A stretch of DNA of 64,000 nucleotides, from assembly GCA_013398295.1 (NCBI GenBank), contig VZSF01017902.1, positions 138,038-202,037 of the forward strand, written 5' to 3'. The translations under genes were made by a program, and so were the position numbers. The stretch comes from Chionis minor (taxonomy: Eukaryota > Chordata > Aves > Charadriiformes > Chionididae). The notes below the pieces were generated by a model that did no database searches, had not been told where the DNA came from, and was given only the letters and a program-made list of their open reading frames with translations. Positions 41,330-52,739 of this stretch are shown one piece after another (position 1 is the first letter of the stretch; each line of letters opens with the position of its first letter).

Positions 41330-42212
41330 ATCAGTGGCGCGGTTGACACACTGGAGGGAAGGGATGCCATCCAGAGGGACCTGGACAGGCTTGAGAGGCG
41401 GGCTAATGCAAATGGCATGAAGTTCAACCAAGCCAAGTGCAGAGTCCTACACCTGGGACGTGGCAATCCCAGGCATAAATACAGGCTGGGCAGAGAATGG
41501 CTGGAGAGCAGCCCTGAGGAGAAGGACTTGGGAGTGCTCATGGATGAGAAGCTCAACATGAGCCGGCAGTGCGCGCTGGCAGCCCAGAAAGCCAACCATA
41601 TCCTGGCTTGCATCAAAAGAAGCGTGGCCAGCAGGGCACGGGAGGTGATTCTCCCCCTCTACTCTGCGCTTGTGAGACCCCACCTGGAGTACTGTGTCCA
41701 GCTCTGGAGTCCTCAACATAGAAAGGACATCGAACTGTTGGAACAGGTCCAGCGAAGGGCCACTAAGATGATTAGAGGGATGGAGCACCTCTCCTATGAG
41801 GATAGGCTGAGAGAGCTGGGGCTGTTCAGCCTGGAGAAGAGAAGGCTCTGGGGAGACTTGATAGCAGCCTTTCAGTATCTGAAGGGAGCCTACAGGAGAG
41901 CTGGAAAGGGACTCTTTGTCAGGAAGTCTAGTGATAGGACAAGGGGTAATGGTTTTAAATTGGAAGAGGGGAGATTTAGATTAGATATTAGGAAGCAGTT
42001 CTTTACTGTGAGGGTGGTGAGGCACTGGAACAGGTTACCCAGGGAAGTTGTGGAGGCCCCATCCCTGGAAGTGTTTAAGGCCAGGCTGGATGGGGCTTTG
42101 AGCAACCTGCTCTAGTGAGAGGTGTCCCTGCCCATGGCAGGGGGGTTGGAACTTGATGATCTTTAAGGTCCCTTCCAACTCTAACCATTCTATGATTCTA
42201 TGATTCTATGAA
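41330..42212 (+). mobile_element. CR1 LINE, 5'-truncated, well preserved
   Basis: The element starts near 41330, where similarity to the 52.7-kb copy begins (AGTGG then CTGGAGGGAAGGGA). It runs through an open ORF2 C-terminal frame to a TAG at 42113-42115. The 3' UTR carries GGTTGGAACTTGATGATCTT and AAGGTCCCTTCCAACT, and the element ends with three perfect copies of ATTCTATG at 42187-42210. The uninterrupted frame and the intact terminal repeat suggest the most recent insertion in the window. The 5' truncation removes the endonuclease and reverse-transcriptase domains, so the copy cannot move itself. CR1 insertions generally lack clear target-site duplications, and I see none here. Confidence 0.96.
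41331..42115 (+). pseudogene. CR1 ORF2 C-terminal fragment, open frame
   Basis: This is the C-terminal part of the CR1 ORF2 reverse transcriptase, downstream of the catalytic FADD box. Conserved segments in order, counted from an upstream in-frame codon at 41297, are [15 protein letters not shown] (about residues 29-43), KDLGVLMD (77-83), [20 protein letters not shown] (118-137), RRATKMIR (153-160), [15 protein letters not shown] (174-188), [12 protein letters not shown] (224-235), [16 protein letters not shown] (242-257) and the end ALSNLL. About 260 codons have no stop or frameshift. The first dozen codons of the open frame are host sequence, so the upstream start is not meaningful. It is a fragment of a mobile-element protein, not a host gene. 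The minus-strand open frames beneath it are shadows. Confidence 0.93.
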
Positions 42213-45200
42213 ATGCACACTTGTGTTTGAGGGTGTTGAAAAAGAATACTGTGACATTTTAGACTCCGTAGTTCAAATCACTTTCTCTTATCAGAGCTTC
42301 TCTACTGTAAGTTAGGACTGGATGGTTATTTGTCTAGTAGCCAGCTCTGACCATGCTCCTCTGTTCCCTACATCATTTGTGATAGAACTAGTGCATGATT
42401 TTATACACTCAATAAATGTATTCATCCCTGATGGTGTCATTCTGTGGGTCACTGGGAAGAAACTTTCTGGCTTCTGTGAATCCAGCCTTCCTATGAAGAT
42501 TTGCAATGACATGTAAAGAGAGAGGGTAACTGAAAGTTTTCTTTCTTTCTCCACATGTCCAGACACTTCTGGCCCAAAACAAGAGCCCAGTTGTCCTCTC
42601 CATCAATGTCAATGGGGAAGCTGGGATGGGCATACCTGGGAAGGGCAGGACACAGAGAACTGGGAAGCAGTACATCTGTATCATGCCTCTCCCAGCCAGG
42701 TTTACTGAGGTTTTCCAATTACAGAAGTTCATATTGAATTAGACTGGGTTTGAAGTAGAGTATAGCTGGTGGTATTTCCCATCCCACCTCCTAAATCACA
42801 CTTCAACTGATTTCCCTGAGGCTTCTTCTGTGTATTATTGCTGCAACAAAAAGCATCCTATAACAGTCTGACTGCCTACAAAACAGACAGAGACCTGAAA
42901 GGTCAATACAGAAGGTCCTCGGGGGCCTGTGAGGGCTTCTTGCATCTGAAGAGACCTCTTACACACAGTTTAAGGGATGGTAGATCTGGGTACTGTAAAA
43001 TCAGTTCATAATGAAGCACCCTATGTAAACGCAGAAGGCCTGGAAAAATGCCACATCCTTTAATTCACATTGCAGTGTCATGTTTTCTTTGAAGGAAAAG
43101 GGTTGGGAATCATTGATTGATTTTTAACATTAGAGGTAAAATGTAATGTGTTATTAAAGTTGCTACCTGTAGTGCATTTGATTATATATAGTGCTGAGCA
43201 AGACAAAATTAATCCGCAGACCTTGTTCCTTTCTCCTAGCTTTTTCTTTATCTGTGGTTTACTTCGGTTTGCAAAGTCCTTGAAGCACAGCTCATCTCTT
43301 TGTGAACATCCGGAGAGCTCTTAATATTTTATAGATGTTACCACAAATAGCTTTTCTTTCTCCTTTGTTTTAGATAAGACTGATCAGCAAAGTGTGGTTT
43401 AAGGGAAAGCAACATACCTGGGTTGTTTCTTTTCCACAGCAGTATTCCAAGCCAGGCCTGCCTATTGGTTTTCCATTTCTCAGATGCTTCATAGTCACTA
43501 ACTGCTCATATGAAAAGAAAATATGCTATAATTACTGAAATGAGAAAGAAATAGAAAGTGTACAACAAAATGTGCATCTGGTTGTCTTTTCAAATCATTA
43601 GTATTCCAACTAGACCCAAATTCCTTAACTAAATAGCAAGGTAATTTTGATTATAGGAAGTAATTTCATTGCAAAACATGCAAGTCTTTCCTACAGGTTT
43701 TGGGGGCTATGTGTTTGGTTTGGGTTTTTTTTCCCAGAAGAGGAAATGTCAAGAATAGACCACTATTTGTTTATTTAAATGTTTCGGCCTGCATTATAAT
43801 AATTATATACATTATAATTAGTTTGTTTCTCTCAGGGGGAAAAAAAAAAAAAAAAAAAAAGTCTTTTCACTGTGCACCAGTTAAAAATTCAATTACATAA
43901 ACTAGAAAATTAGAGGTTCCCCTTTGGTTGGATACAGATGACCACAATTGCAGACCATGTAAACACTTCCTAACCTTCCTCTACTAACCAAATTTCTGTT
44001 TATTCCAACTTTCACAAGTGAACCCTGTCAGGCACTGTAAAAGGGATTATCAAGGTTGCCATGATAAGCTTTACATATGTGTGAAATACAGGTCAAACTG
44101 ACAAAAAGTGGCAATAATTTTTAGGACTACTGATAATCAGAGGGATGAAGTAATGAAGGAATTTGTGCGTGTGTAAGATAGCTGTGTTCAGCTTAATCTA
44201 ATTGTGATTATCATTGCTCCACTTCTGGAAAGCATCTCTCTACAGGACAGCACTTAAGCAGATGCTTGATTTGAAGTGCATATTTCTCTTTGTGAAATCA
44301 ATGAGTATAATAACCATGTGCTTTAAGTCACTCATGACATCAGGTGTTAGTCTGAAAGCGGCATATTTCACTACAAACCTAAGCATTCTCCTGAATCAAG
44401 CCCATGCCTGGGTTTAACAGATGTTTTCATCACTGTGAGCGGGATTTGTAGAAAAAAATAATGATTTTTATTAGATTAACTGTTCAAGTTTGACAGAACT
44501 TTCAGCTACATGAAGCTAAAAAGGGCTTCCTCACCCAAAAGCCAACCTGCCCTTTCACTAATATAGTAAGCAAACAAACTTTGCTGCAAGGATAAAAATA
44601 GCAATGGGATCCAATCCTGGTTTTCTTATACAACAAACCTACTTCCTAATGTGCTACTTATTGGGACAACACCCCACAGAGGCAAGCGTGTTGTTTTTCT
44701 GCACACATTCCCAACTGAGTGCTATCCAGGTATTCCTCAGATGACCCAGAAAGAAAGCATTATATTATTATTTTTTATACTCCATTAAACTTGATTTCTG
44801 AGCCAATCAGAGGTAATGTGTGTGGGCTTCATATCTGGTGCTCCTAAATCTCATCAATTAATATGTGCACAGAACCTTTCTATTAGAATACTTTACACAA
44901 TGAACAAAAGAATGCCATTTGCAAAAAGCATAAGAACCTATTTCTACTGTATACTATTCCATCCTCTCTTATCTAGCCACTTTATCCACATGGATTTCTT
45001 CCAGCAGATAAATCTTTCAATCAGGATTTCTTTATGAGCTGCAGCCCTTGTACTGTGAGGTGCATATCAAAATTTCAAGACAAATTTTGTTCTCTTGATT
45101 TTGTTAAACAGTACAAAAGCTTAAAAAGCAAGAAACCTTAGATGTGTATTCATTCGAGTTACAAAAACATTTTGTAATTTTTTTCCACTCAACATAAATG

Positions 45201-48200
45201 AACAAAGTTACTCTCTGTGTTATCCTGAATATAGAGAAAGTCACAGATACTAGATCAATTTAACTATGGCACTAAAAAGAGGTCAGACTGGACATAAATG
45301 CTGTCTTAAATCAATTGCTGATGTATCTTGTTAATTTATTTATTCATTACACTGACATGACATGTTGCACAAAGGATGCTCTCTTAAAAGATATATGAAA
45401 AATTATCATAGTGAATCTTAAATCTCACTTGATGCAGCTTAAATTTAAGGTTCATTACTGTTTACATAAGGGGAAATACACTTCCTTCATCTTTCTCCTT
45501 CCGTGAACTTTCCTCTCTCCTTTCTCTCAACCAGCTTTTTTCTGTTACTTCCAAAATTCCCTTTCATTGTTGCCAATCAAGAGGTAGTTACTACAGCTGG
45601 AAAAAAGAATAATTTCCATTCCATTAGAAATACACATATTTTTATCTTGCAAATTCTTCATTTTCATGTATTTAAAATAAACAAGAAACTTCTACTGAAT
45701 CCAAACTACCAAGCCTATCTGGAAATACTCATAGATACCTTATACATGTCTACATTAAAGTATTTAATTTCAAATGAGTCTGATAAAAAACAAATCCCTC
45801 TTCATTTCTACAGCATTGCATGTGAATTGTTGTTATTTCCAGTTGTGTCAGGTGGGCTGTGTTGGTTAGCTGGGCAATGGTTACCACAACGCACCAGCAA
45901 GCCCACAATCCTTATCATGCACATTGCTCCTCAAAATCTCTGACAAAGTGTCATGGGGCAACAAGGTCTTCAGAAATTTGCATTTCCCTTTGTATAGTTC
46001 TTGAAGGTCTGAGTTAGTTCCACTCTAATCTCAAAACTAACTTGAAAGGTGTAACTGACAGTCAAACCCTCTGAAATTATGGTCCTAGTACAAAAACAAG
46101 ATGTGCACTCACCTGTCATCTCAGCTGTGGGACAGTGGAAGTAAATTCAACAGTGTTTCTGCAAAGAAAACAACAACAATCTGTCAAACAATGGAGGGAA
46201 TGATGAGGAAATCTATTCAAAACATTCTTAAATGAGGAGTTACAAAGGTAAAAATAATTTCTTTTAACATTCTGGAGAAAAATTGAATCACCTAAAAGCC
46301 ATAAACAGGAGAACAGTTGAACCTTGAAAAGAAGGATTATTCACGTTGTATCCTAATATGAAGTTACTCAGGCATAAACAAACATGAGGACTTTTGTTTG
46401 CAATTAAACAAATTTCTTAGCTACCCTAAAACTTGATGTTTTATAAACCTCCACAGAATTTCATCTCAAACTAAATTTGATACATGCTGACAACTACCCC
46501 TTGGGGTTGTGTTTTAGTTCAAAAGCTTTTGTTTAAAACAAAAAACCTCAGGAATAACTGAAGTTCTAATTGTCTATCTGTCCAAAATGCAAGCATATTT
46601 CCCCCAATGTAATTACTTAAGTATGACATTTTTGTTTTATTAAAAATGGCAAGTTTAATATGGTGATTACAGTAAGCCACAGCAGAAGGATACTGAATCT
46701 CTGAAAGATCTTTCAAAATTATGTAAACATCACTTTATTTGCAGTGCACAGTCCAATCTTTCCTATTAATGAAAGATTCCTTTACCAAATTCCCATAGTA
46801 AAGTAGTTTATAGTATTTTCTAAATGAACTGAGCAACATCAGCTTTCAATGCAACAGTGTTACTTTGAACCCTTAGGAGATTTTTTTTCATATTCCACCT
46901 GGGAGCTGATTTAAGAACTGCTCTTTTAACAGCTATGTCTTTCTTAATATTTTAACAAGTTTACAGACCTCCTGGGGTGTTCTGTAATATTGAAGTCGCT
47001 TCAAGAAAATGTTCCTGTTTCAGTTTTAAAGTTAGTTAGGAAGCTTTCTGAAATCTTGCTGGACTGAAACAAGGTGAGTTAGAAGATACCATACTATGTT
47101 TATTTCATGCCATTACAGACTTATCTCTGTGATCTGATTTTTTTCTTTCTACCTCCTTTTCCAAACTTGTATATTTTCTCACTCATCCTAGTTTTAAAAG
47201 TTCTTGAGCCTGATGGGGGTATTTTTCCCCCCAAAATCAGGTCCTGCTGAAATTCTCATTGATCTCAGAGAAACTAGACTGGAGTACTTCTTCTTGTGCT
47301 CAGAGCTCACGTGACAAATATCCAATCTAAACTTGCAAACATGTGACTATTGTTTTTCTTTTACCCCTTTCTGTTTCCAGACTGTGTAAGAACGGTGTTG
47401 TATAGGTGGGTAATTTCAAAATGACTGATGTAAAATGGTATCTAAGTGATGATGAAGGAAAATAGAAAAATCTTTCACTGGTGGTCTTTAATACAAAGCG
47501 TGTTCATATCAGGTGCTCAGATCAGTAGGAAAGATACAATAATCTTTGTTGCTTTGCACACCACAGTCATTTATCTTTACACAAAATTATTATGAAGGCA
47601 TTTTACAAATATATTGATCAGGTATATTTGACTGCACAAAAAATAGGGTGTGGCTAGTCAGGTGCAGTGTGTTTTCAGACTTGAAAGCATATAGAAAAAG
47701 ACTGAAATACAGAGCACAAGAATTAGTTTCTTATATGAACTTTCTAAACTTGGTCCTTCTGTATATCTAAAATAAAATTATATTAGGGCATACCTGACAG
47801 GATTTTCTAATTAGAAAATAGGTACAAAATTAGAAAGTGAAAATTTAAAATTCACCTCCTGGAAAATAAAAGTCCTGATACTCTTAACAAACACCATTCT
47901 CACTGTTGTAGGACTAAACACAGAAAAATAGGAATTACCCATCTCTATTTAGACAACATTGAGTTATTCACCTCAGAGATACAACAGAGAAGTGAGTTCA
48001 CCTTTCAATTACTGCTACATCACTGACAAATATGTCTATCTGCTTTCTTCTCCCTAACCATAGACTGGAAGAAATTCTGGAAGAATGGATCCAAGAGATG
48101 AAGGAGATTACTCTGATTTTAAGATGAAGAGTACAGGACTGAATTTCTTCATTCAAGGCTCCTTGCTGTTGCAAGACAACCGACCCAGCAGCCACCTCTC

Positions 48201-48620
48201 CTTCAGGTGACTACCCCCACTCTGAGAGTCAGTACTAATCCACTGTCTGTGTATATGGCACAATGTTTGAGCCAAGTACTGTGCCATGAAGTCATTGAAT
48301 GTCAGAAACAATATCTTAAGCTTTACTCATTATTCAGTAACTGGCCAGGACACATCAGAATATTGATGTCTTGTAGAGCAAGAACTGCCACCCAGTCCTT
48401 CCTGAATGCCTTCATGTATTGCTCTACAATTAGTTTTTGAAGCTACATGTAGCCTTCCTCTTTTGACACCTATCACAGCACATTTTTGGTCTTTGCCCTC
48501 CAGCCACTGTGATTGCCGCTTTCTTGGAGTGTGTCTTTGCTATCATGATCAAGGTATGATTTGGGATTTGCTCTGTACAGAAACGCACATAGATATGTAA
48601 TAGTGGTGGAGCATATAAGT
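42213..48620. other. Unannotated DNA
   Basis: No gene recognised. Several short open frames on both strands lie at 42312-42737. An A21 run occupies 43840-43860. A 146-codon open frame at 45503-45943 starts with a non-ATG codon, and the interval shows no family motif. A minus-strand splice pair frames 46113-46158, but every frame there has stops; the same holds for 47024-47073 on plus. Confidence 0.45.
43840..43860. repeat. Poly(A) tract
   Basis: Twenty-one A bases follow a short G-run. Sequence to the left is AT-rich and shows no recognisable retrocopied gene, so this is listed only as a homopolymer. Confidence 0.85.
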
Positions 48621-48728
48621 GGTGTATATATACTGTGTGTGTATATATATATATCTGTCTGTGCATGTGCATGCAGATGTGTGTGTGTATGATGTGTACG
48701 ATGTTATATTGTGTATATGCATATATTT
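48621..48728. repeat. Alternating TG/TA/TGCA dinucleotide-rich tract
   Basis: Mixed GTGTATATATAT, TGCATGTGCATG and GTGTGTGTATG runs form an almost continuous alternating pyrimidine-purine stretch. Such sequence can adopt Z-DNA or cruciform structures and is usually length-polymorphic. The His/Thr/Tyr-rich minus-strand open frames over it are artefacts of the repeat. Confidence 0.85.
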
Positions 48729-48886
48729 TGTCCCAGCGCACACCTGGATCTCACCACTATATGTAGCTTAGGTTAGTGAGGGCATACACTCAGCCAGAAA
48801 GAGACATAACCTGAGGTGATATAACATGGAATTCTATGAAAAACAATTAGTAATCAAATCTAGAGGCAAATTATATCAGCATATTC

Positions 48887-48930
48887 TTTTTTTTTTTTTT
48901 GGAGGGGGGGGCCGGGGGGTGGGGTGGGGT
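48887..48930 (+). repeat. T14 run plus G-quadruplex motif
   Basis: Fourteen T bases (48887-48900) pass directly into a G-rich run. The G-runs are at 48904-48911 (8), 48914-48919 (6), 48921-48924 (4) and 48926-48929 (4), separated by CC, T and T. Four runs of at least four G with one- or two-base loops match the canonical quadruplex pattern. The folded state is inferred from sequence only. Confidence 0.85.
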
Positions 48931-49007
48931 TGTTGGCAAGTGCACAAGAGAGTAAAACCTTCTGGTCACTGCTTCTGAATAATTTCCCATCTATTTCTCT
49001 GTTTCAG

Positions 49008-49267
49008 CAAAGCTGGACCAGAACATTTCTTGGTCTCCAGACTCTTAAAACAAATAGATGTTACACCATTTCCATTACAGATGAATACATGCTTTTCTCT
49101 GCAGCTCAGTCTTCCTAATCAAACATCAGTTCATCTCTTTGCAAGTCCAAGTCCCTTGGAAGAAATACTCAACCAGTTGTCCAGCACACTTGCTGAATTC
49201 CCTACACAAAATAGAGACTATTTTCAACAGCTCACTGAAAACATTTACACAACAATGGCACATGATT
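49008..49267 (+). other. Candidate internal coding exon, unidentified
   Basis: Seen: a pyrimidine-rich acceptor ending CTCTGTTTCAG precedes 49008, and a consensus donor GTAAGTACTG follows 49267. One frame is open across the whole 260 bases (one base, 86 codons, one base). A second usable acceptor, TTTTCTCTGCAG before 49105, would give a 163-base exon in the same frame. The predicted peptide looks like ordinary soluble protein: HFLVSRLLKQIDVTPFPLQ near the start and LEEILNQLSSTLAEFP and RDYFQQLTENIY near the end, with an amphipathic, probably helical C-terminal half. I recognise no family. No partner exon could be assigned, so a chance open frame or non-coding exon remains possible. It lies 78 bases downstream of the G-rich motif. 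Confidence 0.3.
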
Positions 49268-52200
49268 GTAAGTACTGATCTATCTAATGATATTTCTATG
49301 TAGAATTTAATATAATAACTGCTGCTATTTGCCATTACAGACTGAGTAATAATCTGTGTACACCATCTGTGCTGTAATGATATCTGTTTATCAGCTAACA
49401 CAGGCCAAGTAAATATACGCCAACCACTGAAAAGTTGTTTAAGTGCAGTGCCCTCATGAATCCCAACAAAGTCTGGAATATTCAATTCTATATAAAGATC
49501 AAGTCATTTGTAGACACAAATGCCTATGCAGTTTTTCCTTCTGTGAGATAAAAATGTCTTCCACTGAAGAAGAAGCCATGCATACCAGCTCTCTGTCATG
49601 TTTGGTGTCAGATGCTGCGGTGGTAGAAGCAAAAAACCTCAGAATAGTCAGTTACAAGATATTCTTTGACCTGGGAAAGTTTTATTTTAATATCCCGTAG
49701 TTAGAGGTTGACTATTGCCCTCAAGTATGAGGTCATACTTGCCTTCCAAAACTTTTTTTAATTGATTTTATTTTTGGACACCTACTCTTAGAAAGTAGTA
49801 GCTGGCAGCTTAACATTGGTGACAGGGCCATTGACAGTAGCTTCAAATAATAGACCTGCTTCTTTCCCAGTGGTCATTAGATGCCAGGAATATATGAATG
49901 AGACATTTAATTAAAGAAAACTCAGTAATGAAGTTCCAGTACCCATAATTTAGCCAATGCAACCAGAAAATTAAGGCCAGATCCTGGCCTGCAAAGTGCA
50001 GGATTTTGTTCACTGCCCCTATCCTTCACCCACATAGTGTACAGATCTAGTTTGCAAACAGTTTTACCTGAAAAGGATTTCTGCTGTGTTTTCAGCTTCT
50101 AAGGCTAAAAAAGAGTTTAACAACTAAAGAAACACACATCGTTATAATCCCTTTGAACAGACATACCTGCTTGGCAGTGTAGAAAAAAATCTAAAGCAAT
50201 TCTTTCTGTTCAGAGTCTACGTATTGCTGAATAGCATGTTGCATCAATCATATTCACTGGGTTACATACTTTGTTAGGTTACGTGTAACTAGGTCAGTTA
50301 CTGCTTGGCTTTCTTAGGCCACATTTGTCTCACCAGACCTCAGATTCTATTCAAAGCCTGAGTGAGGTGCAACTCTAGTTCTGCTGTGTTTAGGGCTTAG
50401 GAACAGGAATTTCCAAGTTCCACATAAGTCAGTAGAGAGGCCAGACCCACCAGACAGGACCTTCCATTGGTTAAGTATGGACACTGCCTTAGATGATTAT
50501 GCAGCAAAAAGATGCTTCTGTCTTTTCACACCCCGTGCCAAGATGAGCCATATTTATAGGAAGTTTATATGAAGGGATGTTCTTCAAGGGGAAACCTAAA
50601 AGTCTGAGTAGGAGATGTGTAGAAAGAGCTGAGACACTTGGGCACGTGCGGATGCAAATATGCAGAAAATCTACCATTTTGACACACCATTGCTGTTGCT
50701 TATCAACTGCAGATATAGGTTTCCATTAGTATGGTCAGCATGAGAGAGTAATAAATTATGGGAACTTCATGGGGAGGCTGGAATCGGCCTCAGATGAATT
50801 GAGTGAATGACCAGTGACTGAAGGGAAGCTGGCTTTGAGGGCACTGTAATTTCTTAGAAGACTCCTTGAAGAAGAAAGATCTACTAGGTGTTGGTGGAGA
50901 GCAATTAGGACAGTAATGCCTTTAAGACACTGTAGATCAAAGCATAAGTTGCCTGGGAACAAAATATGCAAAGAATAAATTGTCCCACTCCTCCCTTTTT
51001 CTCCTGCCCATCCAGATGTCTGTCTATCTATGCTGTTTTCTCTTTTTTTTCCCCGCCACCTTCACACCCTGGTCCCTGGCTATCTATATTTTTAAGGTCC
51101 ATCTACATGCTTGGTAGCTACCATTTGTCCTCTTCCTTTGAGACATGAAAAACCTTAAGAATGACTGGCATCATCCCAAGTAAGGTGAAAAATAAACCTT
51201 ATGAAGGGCCCTTTAATAATGTTATCCACAAGAAGCCATAGTAAATGTTCCAGGAGAAATTTAGCTCACAATTTCCTGGCTGTGTCAAAAATCTCCCAAT
51301 TGCTGCAGTAAATGGAGCATTTTGCCTTTAATATATTATTTTGTGTGCAGGGATGGAAAAATTTTGGCCATTCTTTACATTCTTTTACTGAATTCCCAGA
51401 ATGAATTTATCTAGCCACCCCAGAAAGAAAAAAAAAAAGTAGGCAGGAAGTAATTTATCTTCCTTCATGATTACATATGGTTGGTCTTCTATTAAAAGGG
51501 AAGAGATAGAACTATAAGTTGACCTAAGTCAAGTACATCTGTTATTTTCTTGCCACATACTATTGCTCTGGTTTTTGTCCGATTTGGTAATGTTCCCAAG
51601 ATCATCCCAGAGAAAATATTAGAGTAAAACATGTCTTTACAGTCTGTGTATGTTGATTGTAGGGACGTGGGAGAAGGACACACATTTTTTTGAGAAATGA
51701 TAAACATGTCTGTATTCCTGATGTACCTTTCATATAATAAGAACTTACTCACTTTCTATGGTAACATTATCCCATTCTTAATTCACTGTGTGAATAGTTG
51801 ATTATTTGTGTTAATTTTCTCACCACATTGGTCAATTATAACTCAGCATATATCCCATGCTATTCCCTGGGGAAGACGTCTGTGATTACAGCATTGTCTA
51901 CTGATCATGAATATAACAAAAAAAGAATTGGACACAATCAGTTCTTTGTGGGTTTTTCTTTTTTTGAACTCATCAGTAAAAGAGGAAAACACAAGACATT
52001 TGGCATTGAAAACTGAGATTTCAAATTTCCTATTTGTTAGCAGGAACACAAACTGTCGTCAAAATATTAGATTAAGGAGTCATTTTTCTCAGCAAAACAA
52101 CTATAAAATTTCTACCAGCTTTACCCATCATCCCTCTACTTTTCAGAAAGAAAATATGGAAGTTGTTAGTTCATGTGTAATATGAATGAAACATAAGCTT

Positions 52201-52739
52201 CCATTTATGATAAGTAAAAGATTAATTTTTCTCTTCTGCTTTTAATTCTTCTGTGATTCTGCCCCTCTTGAGCCTGTCCAAGGCCAATCATTCATATTCC
52301 ACAAAATACCATTTTTATATTTTACAAACAAGAGATTTTTTTTTTTTGCCAGAGGAAAAAAAAAAAGCAAAGCACATGAAGGAAAACACTTGTATTTTAT
52401 CTGGCAATCTTAAAAATAAAATAGGTTCCAAACCATACATTTCTTTCTCTTTTTTCTCCCTGTTCCCTCCGAAATATAGAAGACTAAAAGAAGTCTTCTC
52501 TAGAATATGTCTTTTGTCAAACTCATGTATATTTTAATAAAGGTTAATCCTAGCTAATAAAATCTAAACCATATATAAGACATTTGAATGCCTTGTATAA
52601 TATTTATTAAAGAGAAAGTTTTGACCCAAGATTTACAATCTGTTTTGCCAAACAATTCTGGGGCATATCACCATTTTCCTTCATAACTCTTCTAAAGCAA
52701 CAAAATAAAAAAGAGCAGAATCCTGCAAAATTCTGTGCC
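49268..52739. other. Unannotated DNA
   Basis: No gene or repeat family recognised. Open frames at 49126-49485 (minus), 49443-49700 (plus) and 50756-50971 (minus) carry no known motif. Short A- or T-runs lie near 51429-51438 and 52328-52338. Confidence 0.45.

Noticed and set aside
41206..41788. Minus-strand open frames of 113 and 136 codons
   Set aside because: They are antisense shadows of the plus-strand CR1 ORF2 fragment.
45503..45943. 146-codon plus-strand open frame, the longest outside CR1
   Set aside because: It starts at a non-ATG codon, is rich in Leu/Phe/Ile as expected for AT-rich DNA, and has no recognisable domain. A pyrimidine-rich acceptor-like stretch lies at its start, but no convincing donor defines an exon of that size.
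46113..46158. Minus-strand interval with strong acceptor and GACAG-GTGAGT donor
   Set aside because: Only 46 bases, and every frame contains a stop. It shows how often good splice pairs arise by chance here.
47024..47073. Plus-strand splice pair (CCTGTTTCAG, AACAAG-GTGAGT)
   Set aside because: All frames are closed and the interval is very short.
48430..48743. His/Thr/Tyr-rich minus-strand open frames
   Set aside because: Their composition comes from the TG/TA repeat; no domain is present.
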